Below are positions 1-9,501 of a stretch of DNA of 64,000 nt, in pieces. Where the stretch lies: positions 186,001 through 250,000 of the forward strand of contig JACKAM010000003.1 of NCBI GenBank assembly GCA_020635075.1, written 5' to 3'. The stretch is from Pseudobdellovibrionaceae bacterium (GTDB taxonomy: Bacteria; Bdellovibrionota; Bdellovibrionia; Bdellovibrionales; UBA1609). Position 1 is the stretch's first letter; every line of letters starts with the position of its first letter. The notes beneath the pieces were generated by a model. It had not been told where the DNA came from and searched no databases. It worked only from the letters and a program-made list of their open reading frames with translations. The position numbers and the translations under genes are program-made.

Positions 1-336
1 TCGCGAGAAGAACACGTTGAATACAACCGGGAGCTCTTTGTCCGCCGCCATGAAAAAGTGGTGGGCGAGGAGTCTGCGGAGGAAGCTCTGGACCGGTTTG
101 AATTTGGCATCAATTTAATTCTCCTGGGTAAACCTGAAAATGTTTTGGTGATTTCTCACGGCACCGTCATCTCACTCTATGCACAAAAGACCAACCGCTC
201 TTTGTTTGCCTTTGGCATGTGGCAAAAGATGAATTGCCTGGACTACCTGGACTTGGGTCTTCCTGATTTTGATTTTAAAAAGCTTCACGACTTTGGTGCA
301 AATTTGGTCACTCCCTCTTCTGGGAACCCACAATAG
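1..336 (+). CDS. Histidine phosphatase family protein, C-terminal part (5' end outside window)
   Basis: The reading frame is open from base 1 and ends at a TAG at 334-336, so the start lies upstream of the window. The visible 111 residues contain VLVISHGTVISLY, which matches the second catalytic-histidine block of the phosphoglycerate-mutase-like histidine phosphatases. The N-terminal RHG motif that carries the phosphorylated histidine is not in the window. The family removes or transfers phosphate on small molecules or proteins; the substrate here cannot be told. An internal ATG exists at 58 but the frame is coding-like before it. Confidence 0.6.
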   Translation, partial: SREEHVEYNRELFVRRHEKVVGEESAEEALDRFEFGINLILLGKPENVLVISHGTVISLYAQKTNRSLFAFGMWQKMNCLDYLDLGLPDFDFKKLHDFGANLVTPSSGNPQ

Positions 337-414
337 GCCCTAAAACCCTTGCCCACAGCTGGACTCGGCCTTCGCTCAGCTGTTCGTTTTCGAGTCATAA
401 TATAGAATAAAACA

Positions 415-2076
415 ATGAGGTTGGGTTTTGGTTTTTACATTTGTCGTTTGATGACGGTGGTTCTGCTATTGCCCCTGTTGGCACTTTCGTGTGGCGAAGC
501 CTTACCTCTTCATCGTGGCAATAGCTTAGGATCAGCTGTCGGCGGGGAAAGTCCCGGTGCCATTTATTCAGTTAAGATGGTCATTCCCGTCACTGGCTCC
601 GCATCGATTCCCACTTGGAACTTTCCGGGCACCACACCCGTGGATAATGCGGCTAATGATTACCCTTTTAGCCGCCCTCTCATTGACATTAATGAAGCTC
701 CCTTTCAAGACACCCAAACTCCCTTTTACTTTTCATTCTCCTATCCGCCCAACAACTTCAAGATCGCCAATGCCCATCTGGTTATAGACACCGCCCGCGA
801 CGGGTCGGACACAGAGGGCATTTTTGTGGACTCGGTTCTCACCGGGCGACCGCCCGCAACCTTCATAAATGACTTCAGCCCGCGAGTGCTTCACGCCCAT
901 TGGGTGGGAAATCCTGGTGGCAATCCTGTAAACAGCTACTACATGGATTACTCCCTCACCCACTATAAGCAGAACACCATTAACACTTTCGATCTGGATC
1001 TGGAGCAACTCCTCACCCCATCCCCTCTTTCAATCCTGGATATCCTGCAGGATGGCTTTCTTCCTGTGGTGACGGGCGATGACTCGCCCATTTATCAAGC
1101 CTACCTGGTGATCAATGGCTACACCATATCGAAGTCCTCACTGAGTTGCGCCACCTCCCCCACGGCTACCTTTGAAAATCATTATCTGCACAATGATGGC
1201 AACTCCATTGGCCAGGCCTTTTTCTCCGGCACCGTGGAGGACCCTTTCACCTCCTGGTCGAGTGGCCTTGCTGATACAGTGGAGTACTACTTCGACACCC
1301 AACTCCCCTTGGTGAACACGAACAATATTGCTGTCACCACGGCCACGATGACTTTGAATGTACAGCGCACCGCTGGTGCCTCGGCCATCGCCATCAACGG
1401 TGTGGCAGTTGGCGAGGCTGGCTTTAACACCAGCAACGCGACTTCGGCCGTCGAACGATGGGAAACAGGGACCAGCTATGTGAACTACTGGAATTCCATT
1501 CTTGCCCCCATTCCCACTGACAGCACTCCGACCGCCGTCACCATTGATTTGGTGCAACTGCTGGGCGCCAGTGTGGTGCGCGACTTGCTGGCCCAGGGCA
1601 AATTCAACGTGGCAGTTGCGGGTGGCCTTAAGCGTGTCGAGGCCTCCAATGCCACCGTCAACCGCACATTTGGCTCACCCGTGAGTGGACCCGAGTTGAA
1701 CCTGCAGGGTACTTACTTCACCGAAACCTGTGTCGTTCCCAATGACCCCGATTCTCCTCTACAAGACGGACCAGTGGCTCCTCCTGATCCGGGCGACACC
1801 GATCCACCGGAAATCATCTCCGCCCAGGCGACGGAGATCACTTCCACCACAGCTGTGGTGCATTGGCTCACCAACGAAGGGGCGGATACACAGATTGGCT
1901 ACGGCATTGGTTCGATCTCCCAAACAAGCACTTACGATGCCACTCCCCGGATTTACCACCGGGTGGAGCTGACGGGACTCCAGCCTTACAAGTTTTACTT
2001 TTATGAAATCTACACCGCTGATCAAAACGGAAACCCCACAACCAGCAATATGTTGGTGTTTAGGACTCTGCGATGA
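415..2076 (+). CDS. Lipoprotein with C-terminal fibronectin-III-like domain
   Basis: A 553-residue exported protein. Residues 1-26 form a lipoprotein signal ending in the lipobox LALSC, so it is probably anchored in the outer membrane. The long middle region has no motif I recognise. After a Pro/Asp-rich linker (about residue 455), residues 465-553 look like a fibronectin type III or purple-acid-phosphatase N-terminal fold (ISAQATEITSTTAVVHW ... YFYEIYTAD). The stop overlaps the ATG of the next gene by 4 bases (ATGA), indicating translational coupling. A surface or adhesion role is inference only. Confidence 0.75.
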   Translation: MRLGFGFYICRLMTVVLLLPLLALSCGEALPLHRGNSLGSAVGGESPGAIYSVKMVIPVTGSASIPTWNFPGTTPVDNAANDYPFSRPLIDINEAPFQDTQTPFYFSFSYPPNNFKIANAHLVIDTARDGSDTEGIFVDSVLTGRPPATFINDFSPRVLHAHWVGNPGGNPVNSYYMDYSLTHYKQNTINTFDLDLEQLLTPSPLSILDILQDGFLPVVTGDDSPIYQAYLVINGYTISKSSLSCATSPTATFENHYLHNDGNSIGQAFFSGTVEDPFTSWSSGLADTVEYYFDTQLPLVNTNNIAVTTATMTLNVQRTAGASAIAINGVAVGEAGFNTSNATSAVERWETGTSYVNYWNSILAPIPTDSTPTAVTIDLVQLLGASVVRDLLAQGKFNVAVAGGLKRVEASNATVNRTFGSPVSGPELNLQGTYFTETCVVPNDPDSPLQDGPVAPPDPGDTDPPEIISAQATEITSTTAVVHWLTNEGADTQIGYGIGSISQTSTYDATPRIYHRVELTGLQPYKFYFYEIYTADQNGNPTTSNMLVFRTLR

Positions 2077-2651
2077 TGATGGTGATACGAATTAACCTCA
2101 TCTCAGTTTTTCTGGTCCTCACCACCGGACTGAGTTTCTCCGCCTGGGCGGCAGGTAAGGCGAAAAAAGGGGGGCAATCAGGACATAGTATTTCCGGTGG
2201 TCTCATGCTGTTGGCTTCCTCCACTCGCCAGGGAGGACAGGGCCCCGAAGGCTCCACGATTCTTAGTCAGCTTGAGTACAACTATCACGGCTCCTGGTGG
2301 GGGGCCGGACTGTTTGCTCAATTTGACCAGCAGGGCAAGGTGGAGAAAGACACGGCGGTTGGCCCCAAACTGGAGGCTCACTGGAACATTTTCTACGTGG
2401 AGTTTGGGTATATGGTGATCATGAACCGGTCCTTTGTGGATCGCTCCATTGCCGAGCAAACCGGCGATGGCTTTTACGCTGGCGCCGGTGTGAGATTTTC
2501 CCTTGGCAAAGGGTCTGGGGGCGGATTTTTCTTTCAAGGAAGTTACAAATACCGAACTCAGAACGTGAAAAAGCAAGATGGCATTGCCCTGAGCGATCCC
2601 ATCACGCAAACAGACGGCTATCCGCTGGCGGGAATTGGCTATCGGTTTTAA
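2073..2651 (+). CDS. Secreted outer-membrane beta-barrel-like protein
   Basis: A 192-residue protein with a Sec signal peptide (cleavage near AWA/AGK at about residue 27). The rest shows alternating aromatic and polar strands (WWGAGLFAQFDQ, FYVEFGYMVIM, GAGVRFSLGKG, FFFQGSYKYR) and ends in YPLAGIGYRF. A terminal phenylalanine is typical of outer-membrane barrels. The length suits an 8-stranded barrel. It overlaps the upstream lipoprotein gene by 4 bases, so the two are probably one operon and may act together. No specific family is recognised. Confidence 0.65.
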   Translation: MMMVIRINLISVFLVLTTGLSFSAWAAGKAKKGGQSGHSISGGLMLLASSTRQGGQGPEGSTILSQLEYNYHGSWWGAGLFAQFDQQGKVEKDTAVGPKLEAHWNIFYVEFGYMVIMNRSFVDRSIAEQTGDGFYAGAGVRFSLGKGSGGGFFFQGSYKYRTQNVKKQDGIALSDPITQTDGYPLAGIGYRF

Positions 2652-2663
2652 AGGGTCATTGAT

Positions 2664-3518
2664 TTGGTCACACGCTTTTTGTTGTTAGCATTCACTCTCT
2701 CCCTACTTCTCCCACTGGGGTGCGGACGAAGCGCGTCCAAGTTATTGCGCCAGGGACAGACTCCGGTGTTTGATTTTCCTCTCTATCTCAGTGAGGGTGC
2801 TAACGGACGGGTTTTGAAGTTTGACCGCGATGGGCAGCGAAGCGTGCTGGTGAGCGGCCTCAATAATCCGCTGGGAATTGCCACTGACAGAGCCAACAAC
2901 CTTTACGTGGTGGAAGAAGGCAACAACCGACTACTGAAAGTGGATGCCGCCTCCGGCGCCTACTCTGTTTTTGCGACCGGCCTTGATAGCCCCAGCGTGG
3001 TGGCAGTTGATAGCTTTGGCGAGGTCTTTGTTGTCCAACATGGCACTGCCCGCAATGTCTTGCGCATCAGTGGCGACGGGAGCACCAAAGTCATCACCTC
3101 TTTCTCGTCCCCTTATCTTCCCACATCATTGGCCTTTGGCGTGGAGGACCTGATGGTGGTGGGGGTGGACAACACCGGAAGCGCCAGTGACTACGTTCAG
3201 TGGGTCAAGTCCGGCACACAAGCCAATATCAATACGCCGACCAACATCAGCACCGATGCCACTGGACGCATCTATGTTTCAGAAAACACAGTTTCCAATT
3301 CGCGGATCTACCGTTTTCACCAAAGGGGCGAAAGCGGTGCCACCGTTGTGGCAGAAGGACTCAGTGCTCCCTCGGGGATCGCCGTTGATCCGGTCGGCAA
3401 CATCTATGCCGTCGAACAGGGGAACGCCCGCGTGGTGCTCATTGATATCGCCGGCCAACTTTGGGAGTGGGCGACGGGGGTTATCGACCCTCAGTACCTG
3501 GCCTTCACTCAATACTAG
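2664..3518 (+). CDS. NHL-repeat / beta-propeller lipoprotein
   Basis: A 284-residue protein with a TTG start and lipobox LPLGC (about residue 20). The mature part holds repeated blade motifs of the NHL/SMP-30 type: GANGRVLKFD, NNPLGIATDRANNLYVVEEGNNRLLKV, SPSVVAVDSFGEVFVVQ, PSGIAVDPVGNIYAVEQGNARVVLI. NHL propellers usually bind proteins, glycans or RNA and need not be catalytic. It lies 12 bases after the preceding beta-barrel gene, so it is probably the third gene of that operon. Confidence 0.75.
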   Translation: MVTRFLLLAFTLSLLLPLGCGRSASKLLRQGQTPVFDFPLYLSEGANGRVLKFDRDGQRSVLVSGLNNPLGIATDRANNLYVVEEGNNRLLKVDAASGAYSVFATGLDSPSVVAVDSFGEVFVVQHGTARNVLRISGDGSTKVITSFSSPYLPTSLAFGVEDLMVVGVDNTGSASDYVQWVKSGTQANINTPTNISTDATGRIYVSENTVSNSRIYRFHQRGESGATVVAEGLSAPSGIAVDPVGNIYAVEQGNARVVLIDIAGQLWEWATGVIDPQYLAFTQY

Positions 3519-3526
3519 GAGTTAAA

Positions 3527-4111
3527 ATGAAAACTACTTTGAAAACTCTGCTTTGCCTCCTTGTATTTGCCCTATTTGGTTGCGTCACCCCTGAACCCGC
3601 ACAACCCCCTCCTCCAGAAGACCCATACCGCCCCGACAGAATTGGTGGCGATGCCGTCCGCGCTATCCCAAAAAAGCGCCGAGTTAACATGGACAGCCTG
3701 CAGGAGGCTCTGCGCATGGGTCGCTCCTTTGACAATTTGGGATTCGAGGAAAAGAGATTTAATACCTGCAAAGTTGGATCCGGCTATTCGGACAAGTACA
3801 ACTGTGAGAATTTATATTTCGCCGTGCTTCACTTTCGCTTTCAGTGTCGGGACAGTGAAGGCACTGTGGAGTCCGTGTCTATGGCCAGTCTTTCGCCTCT
3901 GTCATCCACCCGTCTGGAGTGGAAAGTGGGATTGTTTGAAGGTCTGGTCACCACAGATCGGGATGGCTTTGGACAAATCCGCTTTATCTCACCCGGCTCG
4001 TCCCGCAATCAAAGCCTGCGCTTCGTGGCGCGCCCCAACTCAATGCGCCTCGGAGTGGGCGACGCCCGCCGAATCATTGCCCCCAACTACTGGTGCCGCC
4101 ACTTTCAATAA
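3527..4111 (+). CDS. Lipoprotein of unknown function
   Basis: The ATG at 3527 is chosen because TAGGAG lies just before it and it begins a signal peptide ending in the lipobox LFGC; an upstream in-frame extension has no such signal. The 194-residue product has a proline-rich stretch after the anchor (PEPAQPPPPEDPYRP) and four cysteines in the C-terminal half. It is 8 bases after the NHL lipoprotein gene, so it completes that operon. Its 3' end overlaps the converging Hsp70-like gene by 38 bases. No domain recognised. Confidence 0.65.
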   Translation: MKTTLKTLLCLLVFALFGCVTPEPAQPPPPEDPYRPDRIGGDAVRAIPKKRRVNMDSLQEALRMGRSFDNLGFEEKRFNTCKVGSGYSDKYNCENLYFAVLHFRFQCRDSEGTVESVSMASLSPLSSTRLEWKVGLFEGLVTTDRDGFGQIRFISPGSSRNQSLRFVARPNSMRLGVGDARRIIAPNYWCRHFQ

Positions 4112-5393
4112 GACCTTGGGCGTATTGGCAGAGGCCGGAGACTACGGAGTGAAAGAAGCCAGAGGCGACGACCTTTTCTTCACCAAACTGGGATTTTAAA
4201 TGTTCCTGAATGCAGAAAAGCTTGGAAGTTCCCCCGGTGCAGTAGACCAGATCAATGTCCTCAGATTTGAGGCCTGATTGTTTCATGGTCTCCTCTAGGC
4301 AATCGGTGATTTGCTGAATCTTGGCGTCGATCACCTGATTGAAGCGCGATCTCCCTTCGGTGAACATTACGTCGACTTCTGGATAGACAAACGAAAACTC
4401 ACTGGCGGTGGAGTCCGAGAGTCCCCGCTTGCAGCGGTCCACGGACTCATAAAGTTCAAACCCCAACTGGTCCTCAGACAATACCATGAGATTGTTGAGG
4501 TGGCGTTGGTCCTCCTCCGACAGAGCCATGTGGCGAATCTGGCGAAAGAACTCGTAGTGATCACCTTTGCGCATCTGCACGATATCAGCCGGTGAACACA
4601 GGCAGTCCTTCAGCACGGGCGGCATTTTAAGAATATTGTTGCTACCAGGGTATCGATAGCGAACGTTTGCTCCAAAGTATGGGGACACCTCTTCTTCGAC
4701 GAATCTACCATCGATCAGGTCACCGGCAATGGACACTCCGCCAAGAGCCAATAGATCTTCCTGGCGAAACTCATCAGGACCAATGCGAATGACGGTGAAA
4801 TCAGAAGTTCCACCGCCTAAATCAACAACCAACACATTCTTGACTTCAGTCAGAGTCTTCTTCATGTCAAAGGCGGCCGCAATGGGCTCAGCCAGAAACT
4901 CCACATGTTTAAAACCCGCAAACTCAGCCGCCTTCTTAAGGCGGTACTCGGCCATTTTGTCTTCCGTTGGATCAAAGGAAAACTTTGCCGGACGACCGAG
5001 AACCACACTGGTCACATCCAGGTCCAATCTTTCATTGGCCCTTTTGCGCATTTCCAGAAGAAAAAGTCCGATCAAGTCCTCAAGCCTGACCACCCGGTCT
5101 TCGATGTAAGAACCCACAAAACGGGTGGACGGCAGGTACTTTTTTACCGAACGGATCAGTCTCCCCTCGCCGTAGTTTTGCGCGTACTCGGTCACTGCCT
5201 TTTGCCCGTAAAAGCACATATCCTGGTGGGGAAAATACAAGACACTGCGAAAGACAGTAGGGTCCTCGGCCTCCTCGTCCAAGGGAATGGGATCGAAAAC
5301 ACGATCCTTCGTTACATATCCTAAGAGAGAGTTGGATGTGCCGTAATCAATGGCGTAAACAACCCCTTCAGAGCGTGAAACACGTTCCGACAT
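4074..5393 (-). CDS. Hsp70-family ATPase (YegD/DnaK-like, actin fold)
   Basis: The start at 5393 (ATG AGC GAA CGT) has an AAAGGAG ribosome site; a longer in-frame extension exists but lacks one. The 439-residue protein has the Hsp70/actin ATPase signatures: phosphate-1 loop VVYAIDYGTSNSLLGYV (about residue 12), phosphate-2 loop VLVVDLGGGTSDFTV (about 205) and adenosine motif VYCTGGTSKL (about 390). It lacks the roughly 200-residue DnaK substrate-binding domain, so it is closer to the YegD-like group. The client is unknown. The gene is monocistronic and faces away from the lipoprotein gene at 5512. Confidence 0.85.
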   Translation of the reverse strand: MSERVSRSEGVVYAIDYGTSNSLLGYVTKDRVFDPIPLDEEAEDPTVFRSVLYFPHQDMCFYGQKAVTEYAQNYGEGRLIRSVKKYLPSTRFVGSYIEDRVVRLEDLIGLFLLEMRKRANERLDLDVTSVVLGRPAKFSFDPTEDKMAEYRLKKAAEFAGFKHVEFLAEPIAAAFDMKKTLTEVKNVLVVDLGGGTSDFTVIRIGPDEFRQEDLLALGGVSIAGDLIDGRFVEEEVSPYFGANVRYRYPGSNNILKMPPVLKDCLCSPADIVQMRKGDHYEFFRQIRHMALSEEDQRHLNNLMVLSEDQLGFELYESVDRCKRGLSDSTASEFSFVYPEVDVMFTEGRSRFNQVIDAKIQQITDCLEETMKQSGLKSEDIDLVYCTGGTSKLFCIQEHLKSQFGEEKVVASGFFHSVVSGLCQYAQGLIESGGTSSWGQ

Positions 5394-5511
5394 ATAGTCT
5401 CCTTTTAATTTTTTTGAATGGCCTCTGACCCCATTCTCCACAACAAAAAAATCTTTACAAGCTAGTTTTTTTTGCGCAAAATCGGGTAGCCCTAAAGAAT
5501 GTGAGAAATTC

Positions 5512-5856
5512 GTGCTTTTTAATCCCAAACATTTAATCCCTGCTCTTCTCCTTCTCTCGGGATGTTCTTCCACACCCAAACATCAAGCTGATCCCAGGGA
5601 CATTAAGAGATGTGCGGAAATTGTGGAAAAGGCCGCCCTCAAGGCCCACCTGGGTGACCCACCACGACTGGATTACATGATTTTGGGAACCAATTATTTG
5701 GGACTCGCCAACCGCAGACTGGGTGGCCTACGCCTTCACGCCTATTCTGTCGAGATTTCCGACGAAGCCGATGGGGCTTTGATGGTGGTGATGACAGAAA
5801 TGCCCGACTGTGTGGTCCATTCCACGACTTTCACCACCCACGCCCTTAAGAATTAG
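5512..5856 (+). CDS. Small lipoprotein
   Basis: A 114-residue protein from a GTG start, with signal peptide and lipobox LLLSGC (about residue 18). The mature part contains three cysteines and no recognised domain. It is divergent from the Hsp70-like gene, and the 118-base spacer between them must hold both promoters. Its last 4 bases overlap the converging gene at 5853. Confidence 0.55.
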   Translation: MLFNPKHLIPALLLLSGCSSTPKHQADPRDIKRCAEIVEKAALKAHLGDPPRLDYMILGTNYLGLANRRLGGLRLHAYSVEISDEADGALMVVMTEMPDCVVHSTTFTTHALKN

Positions 5857-6449
5857 CGATCTTTCTTCAACCAAGAGTGGAATAGCCAGGCTGTTGTTTC
5901 AACATGCTTCGCTCTGTCTTCCTCACCAAAATTGATCTGGCTATTAATCTGTGGCTTCGCTTCCGGGACAAATGCCTTGGTTTTATCCAGGACACAATTC
6001 ACTTCGGCCACAACATTCCGAAATTCGGGACGCCTTTCTCCGTAATCCAGGTTGCGGTTAGCAACCAGAGTGGGTTTCAGTCGACAAAGGTAAGATCCCT
6101 GGTCTTGTAGGCGAACAAAAAAGAAGGCTTCCTGAAATGAGAAGGCTCCGCCGCCAAAAATGTATCCTGCCCCACTGACTGGAGTGCTCGCCTGAGGGAT
6201 GATTTCCACCTCACTCAGTTCCAATATCGAATAGCTCGTCTTGGCGCCGACAAAAAGACTCGATCTCACTGACTCTCGAATCTTGCTCGCCAATTCCTTC
6301 TGCCTGGATGCCAGGGCTTCTTGGGACTGATTATCAACCATGCTCACAAATCGGGCCTGCAAACACTTGGCATCGCAAGCCGGATCAGCCGCCCGGGCTG
6401 TGAGGGACAAGCCAAAGCACAATAAAATCAGAACAAAAAGATTCACCAT
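5853..6449 (-). CDS. Secreted protein of unknown function
   Basis: The start at 6449 is preceded by CGGAGG and opens a signal peptide (MVNLFVLILLCFGLSLTARA, cleavage after ARA). The mature part of about 178 residues has cysteine pairs near its start (CDAKC) and a middle block AGYIFGGGAFSFQEAFFFVR. Predicted periplasmic or outer-membrane-associated. No family recognised. Confidence 0.6.
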   Translation of the reverse strand: MVNLFVLILLCFGLSLTARAADPACDAKCLQARFVSMVDNQSQEALASRQKELASKIRESVRSSLFVGAKTSYSILELSEVEIIPQASTPVSGAGYIFGGGAFSFQEAFFFVRLQDQGSYLCRLKPTLVANRNLDYGERRPEFRNVVAEVNCVLDKTKAFVPEAKPQINSQINFGEEDRAKHVETTAWLFHSWLKKDR

Positions 6450-6613
6450 TGGGGTCCTCCGGGACATTCGATCTCAATCATATTGAACACGGGTATGAGT
6501 GCAGGGAAGGTGCCATCCCCGCTCCTCCCAAGAGGCCCTCAGAACGAGGATAACCGTGCCCCGCCCTCTAAAACTGTCAAAATTGATGTGCTGAGGCCCA
6601 ATCTGGGCACTGA

Positions 6614-8599
6614 TCAAATGACCCGGTCGTTGCCACCATCGATGGGAATTTGCGCGGCTGTGGTCTTCGCAAACGTTGCTCCTGCCATGGTGGAGACCAG
6701 ACGGGCTACGTCTTTCGATGTCACTTCCACTTTCATCACGTTGTTGCGCTTGTATTCGTCCACGCTCAGACCGTAACTTTGGGCGCGCTTAGTGAGCACT
6801 TCATCTGTCCAGATGCCGGTATCGAAAACCGCATTGGGGTGAACCACATTCACACGAATGCCATCAGCCCCCAACTCAAGAGCCGCCACTCGCGCCAATT
6901 GAGTCAATCCGGCCTTGGCCACTGAATAGGCCGCCGCTCCCGGTCCCGGGGCGGGAACATTTTTTGAGCCAACAATGACCACTGCGGGCTCCCATCCATG
7001 CTTAAGAAATGGAATGGTAACATGAAGAAGTTTTTCGTGACTGGTGAGATTCACCGCCATGGACTTTTCCCAATACTCATCGCCCATGTCCTCGATGCGA
7101 CAACTGCTGGGGAAAATGCCAGCGTTACTGACCACCATGTCCAAACCACCAAAGTGGCGAATGCCCTTTATGAGACACTCACGCAGCTGGGCTGTTTGGG
7201 TCACATCACAGACCATCCCCATGTATTGAGGGGACTTGATCATCTCGGTGATTTCAGGATTGATATCCAAAGCCATGACCTGGGCGCCACAGGCAATCAG
7301 GTCTTCCACGCAAGCTCGGCCAATCCCACTGGCCGCACCACTGACGAGGGCTACCCGGCCTTCAAACTCAGGAGCCGACCCGGCCTTTTTAAGTTTGGCT
7401 TGCTCCAACTCCCAATATTCCACTTCAAAGATGTCTTTGGTCGGAAGTGCCCACCAACCGCCAAAGGCGTCAGCCCATTGAATGGCCTTGGTCGTGTGCT
7501 GAGAGATATCGCCAATCACCCGCAAGAATTTGGCGTTCTGTCCAACAGCCAACAGCCCCTGGCCGGGCCATACACCCCAGCGGGGCGCCCGATCCAGGCA
7601 TGAAAGACCATCTGTCTTGTTATCGCTAAAGTATTTTTCATAGCGGTCGGCATAGTCACTTACCAAGGAGTTCATATTCTCACCCTGAACCAAGAAAGGC
7701 AGCTGCTTGGTGTGAATCACATGGTCAGGAGTCAAAGGGCCGTGACTGATCTTGCCCGCCACATCTGCGTGCTGAGAAAAGCCAATGGCCTCAGCCGACT
7801 GATCCAAACGCACCAACATGGGCTTTCCTGCCACAACTGAAATCTCCTTCCTCAAGGAGGCCAGTCGCAAACACTCGTTCAAACCAAAGCCATTGCCTTG
7901 AGAGGTGGCCACCTTCGCTGGAGCGCCGGACTCGTGCAAGTACTGCTCGGCCCGACTCACATACTCGATCATCAGGTCATAACTGGTTTTGGCCGAATCA
8001 GAAAAGGTGAAGATCCCATGGTGCATGAGGATCATAGCATCGTAGTTCTGCCATTGAATATCCTGGGTCATTTCAAAAACAGTGCGGGCGAGAATAAATC
8101 CAGGCATCACATAGGGGACAAATAGCACCCGGTCGCCAAAGATTTTTTTAAGTTCACTCTCGTTACGCAAACCATTAGTCAAAGTCACCACGGCATCGGC
8201 ATGGGTATGGTCCACATACTGATAAGGAATCAAAGCATGAAGAATGGCCTCAACCGAGGGCGCCGGTGCTGTCGGATTGGTCATGGCCGCCTTTTGCTCA
8301 CGGACCATGTCGGTATCACTCAATTTGGTTAGGGTCGCCAAACGCTTAAGAACGCTCAATTTAACCGGCGCAAAACCTTCAGGTTTGATGCTGGCTAGAT
8401 CCCAGCCACTGCCTTTCACATAGAGGATCTCTTCCTCGTCACCGAAGAAGTTCTTTTCCTTTACCTTCACCGAGGTGTTGCCACCACCATGAAGAACCAA
8501 ATCATCTGACTGGCCAATCAAATTTGAAGTGTAAGTTCTCAGTTCCAGTGGTTGGCTTGAGCGACTTGCTGGATCCTGATCATTCCAAAGATTGTTCAT
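6614..8599 (-). CDS. Bifunctional class II aldolase / short-chain dehydrogenase (rhamnulose-1-phosphate aldolase type)
   Basis: A 661-residue fusion. Residues 1 to about 400 are a class II aldolase/adducin domain: HGGGNTSVK near the N-terminus and the zinc-ligand motif DHTHADAV plus MHHGIF. Residues about 425-661 are a short-chain dehydrogenase with the NAD-binding GAASGIG motif (about 430), NAG (about 508), and the catalytic Tyr/Lys in AYSVAKAGL (about 575). This fusion is known in bacteria as rhamnulose-1-phosphate aldolase/lactaldehyde dehydrogenase in deoxy-sugar breakdown. Exact substrate cannot be read from sequence. No neighbouring sugar-pathway genes are present. Confidence 0.9.
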   Translation of the reverse strand: MNNLWNDQDPASRSSQPLELRTYTSNLIGQSDDLVLHGGGNTSVKVKEKNFFGDEEEILYVKGSGWDLASIKPEGFAPVKLSVLKRLATLTKLSDTDMVREQKAAMTNPTAPAPSVEAILHALIPYQYVDHTHADAVVTLTNGLRNESELKKIFGDRVLFVPYVMPGFILARTVFEMTQDIQWQNYDAMILMHHGIFTFSDSAKTSYDLMIEYVSRAEQYLHESGAPAKVATSQGNGFGLNECLRLASLRKEISVVAGKPMLVRLDQSAEAIGFSQHADVAGKISHGPLTPDHVIHTKQLPFLVQGENMNSLVSDYADRYEKYFSDNKTDGLSCLDRAPRWGVWPGQGLLAVGQNAKFLRVIGDISQHTTKAIQWADAFGGWWALPTKDIFEVEYWELEQAKLKKAGSAPEFEGRVALVSGAASGIGRACVEDLIACGAQVMALDINPEITEMIKSPQYMGMVCDVTQTAQLRECLIKGIRHFGGLDMVVSNAGIFPSSCRIEDMGDEYWEKSMAVNLTSHEKLLHVTIPFLKHGWEPAVVIVGSKNVPAPGPGAAAYSVAKAGLTQLARVAALELGADGIRVNVVHPNAVFDTGIWTDEVLTKRAQSYGLSVDEYKRNNVMKVEVTSKDVARLVSTMAGATFAKTTAAQIPIDGGNDRVI

Positions 8600-8732
8600 C
8601 AATGCCCCCTACACAAAAAGAACCAGCATTCCCTGGCCCAGTGATGATCTCATGCAATCTAAAATTGCTATCAGATCAATTCACCAGGCCACAAGAAACA
8701 AGTGGACTTATGCAGGAGGCCACGAACAAATC

Positions 8733-9350
8733 TTAATCGCGGCAGATCTTTTTGGTGAAGGAGCCGGTTCCCAACTGGTCAGGCACCAAAAACCCATCCA
8801 GGGACATCACCATGGTGTTGGCCATGGAGCTGCCACGGGAGGTTTCCAGGTAGCACTTGTTGAAAATAGCTTGGCCATCAGGAGTCGTGGGAATGGACTT
8901 GCCATCCAGCAACTGAAGATCTGAGGGACGCTCCACCTGAACCTGCTTCATGGCCGGCAGAATACAAGTGATCTCACCCTTCATGTCATTTCCCTTCCAC
9001 CATGTAAGAGGAAGATGAAACTTCACTTTCGCCCACACCATAAAATAGGTGTTTCCCTTATCCACAATCTCCACCTTAAAACGGCCAGGCTTTCCGGTCT
9101 CGTCGGTGTATTGTTGAATCCAGAAATCCTCCAGATTGGCCTTGTCTACGTCCTCACCTTTGACACAAGTCTGGCCCTTCTTCATGTCCATAAAAAAGTA
9201 GCCTTTGACGTTCACTGGAGTTTTGTCTCCGGTGATGGTTTCAAAGACCATCTGGTCACTGGCCAGGGTCATGCGCAGGTTTCCCTGTTCATCCTTACAG
9301 GCAGCCAAAAATAACGGTAAACAGCAAAGAATCAGCTTTAGGCTTCTCAT
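8733..9350 (-). CDS. Lipoprotein of unknown function
   Basis: The start at 9350 is preceded by GGAGA and begins a signal peptide with lipobox FLAAC (MRSLKLILCCLPLFLAAC). The 205-residue product has no domain I recognise; four cysteines (at CVKGED, CILP, CYLE and the terminal KICRD) may form two disulfides in the periplasm. It stands alone between the aldolase and protease genes, all on the minus strand. Confidence 0.6.
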   Translation of the reverse strand: MRSLKLILCCLPLFLAACKDEQGNLRMTLASDQMVFETITGDKTPVNVKGYFFMDMKKGQTCVKGEDVDKANLEDFWIQQYTDETGKPGRFKVEIVDKGNTYFMVWAKVKFHLPLTWWKGNDMKGEITCILPAMKQVQVERPSDLQLLDGKSIPTTPDGQAIFNKCYLETSRGSSMANTMVMSLDGFLVPDQLGTGSFTKKICRD

Positions 9351-9501
9351 GATTTTCTCCATTCTATGATTTCGTGACACCAAACACTTACGGGAAGCCC
9401 GGGCCTAACATCATTTGATGCTGCGGGCCATAGATGATCGACACGACTGAAGACATTTCAAGTCAGGGACAAAACAATTACAGATTTCAAGGACTTCCGA
9501 T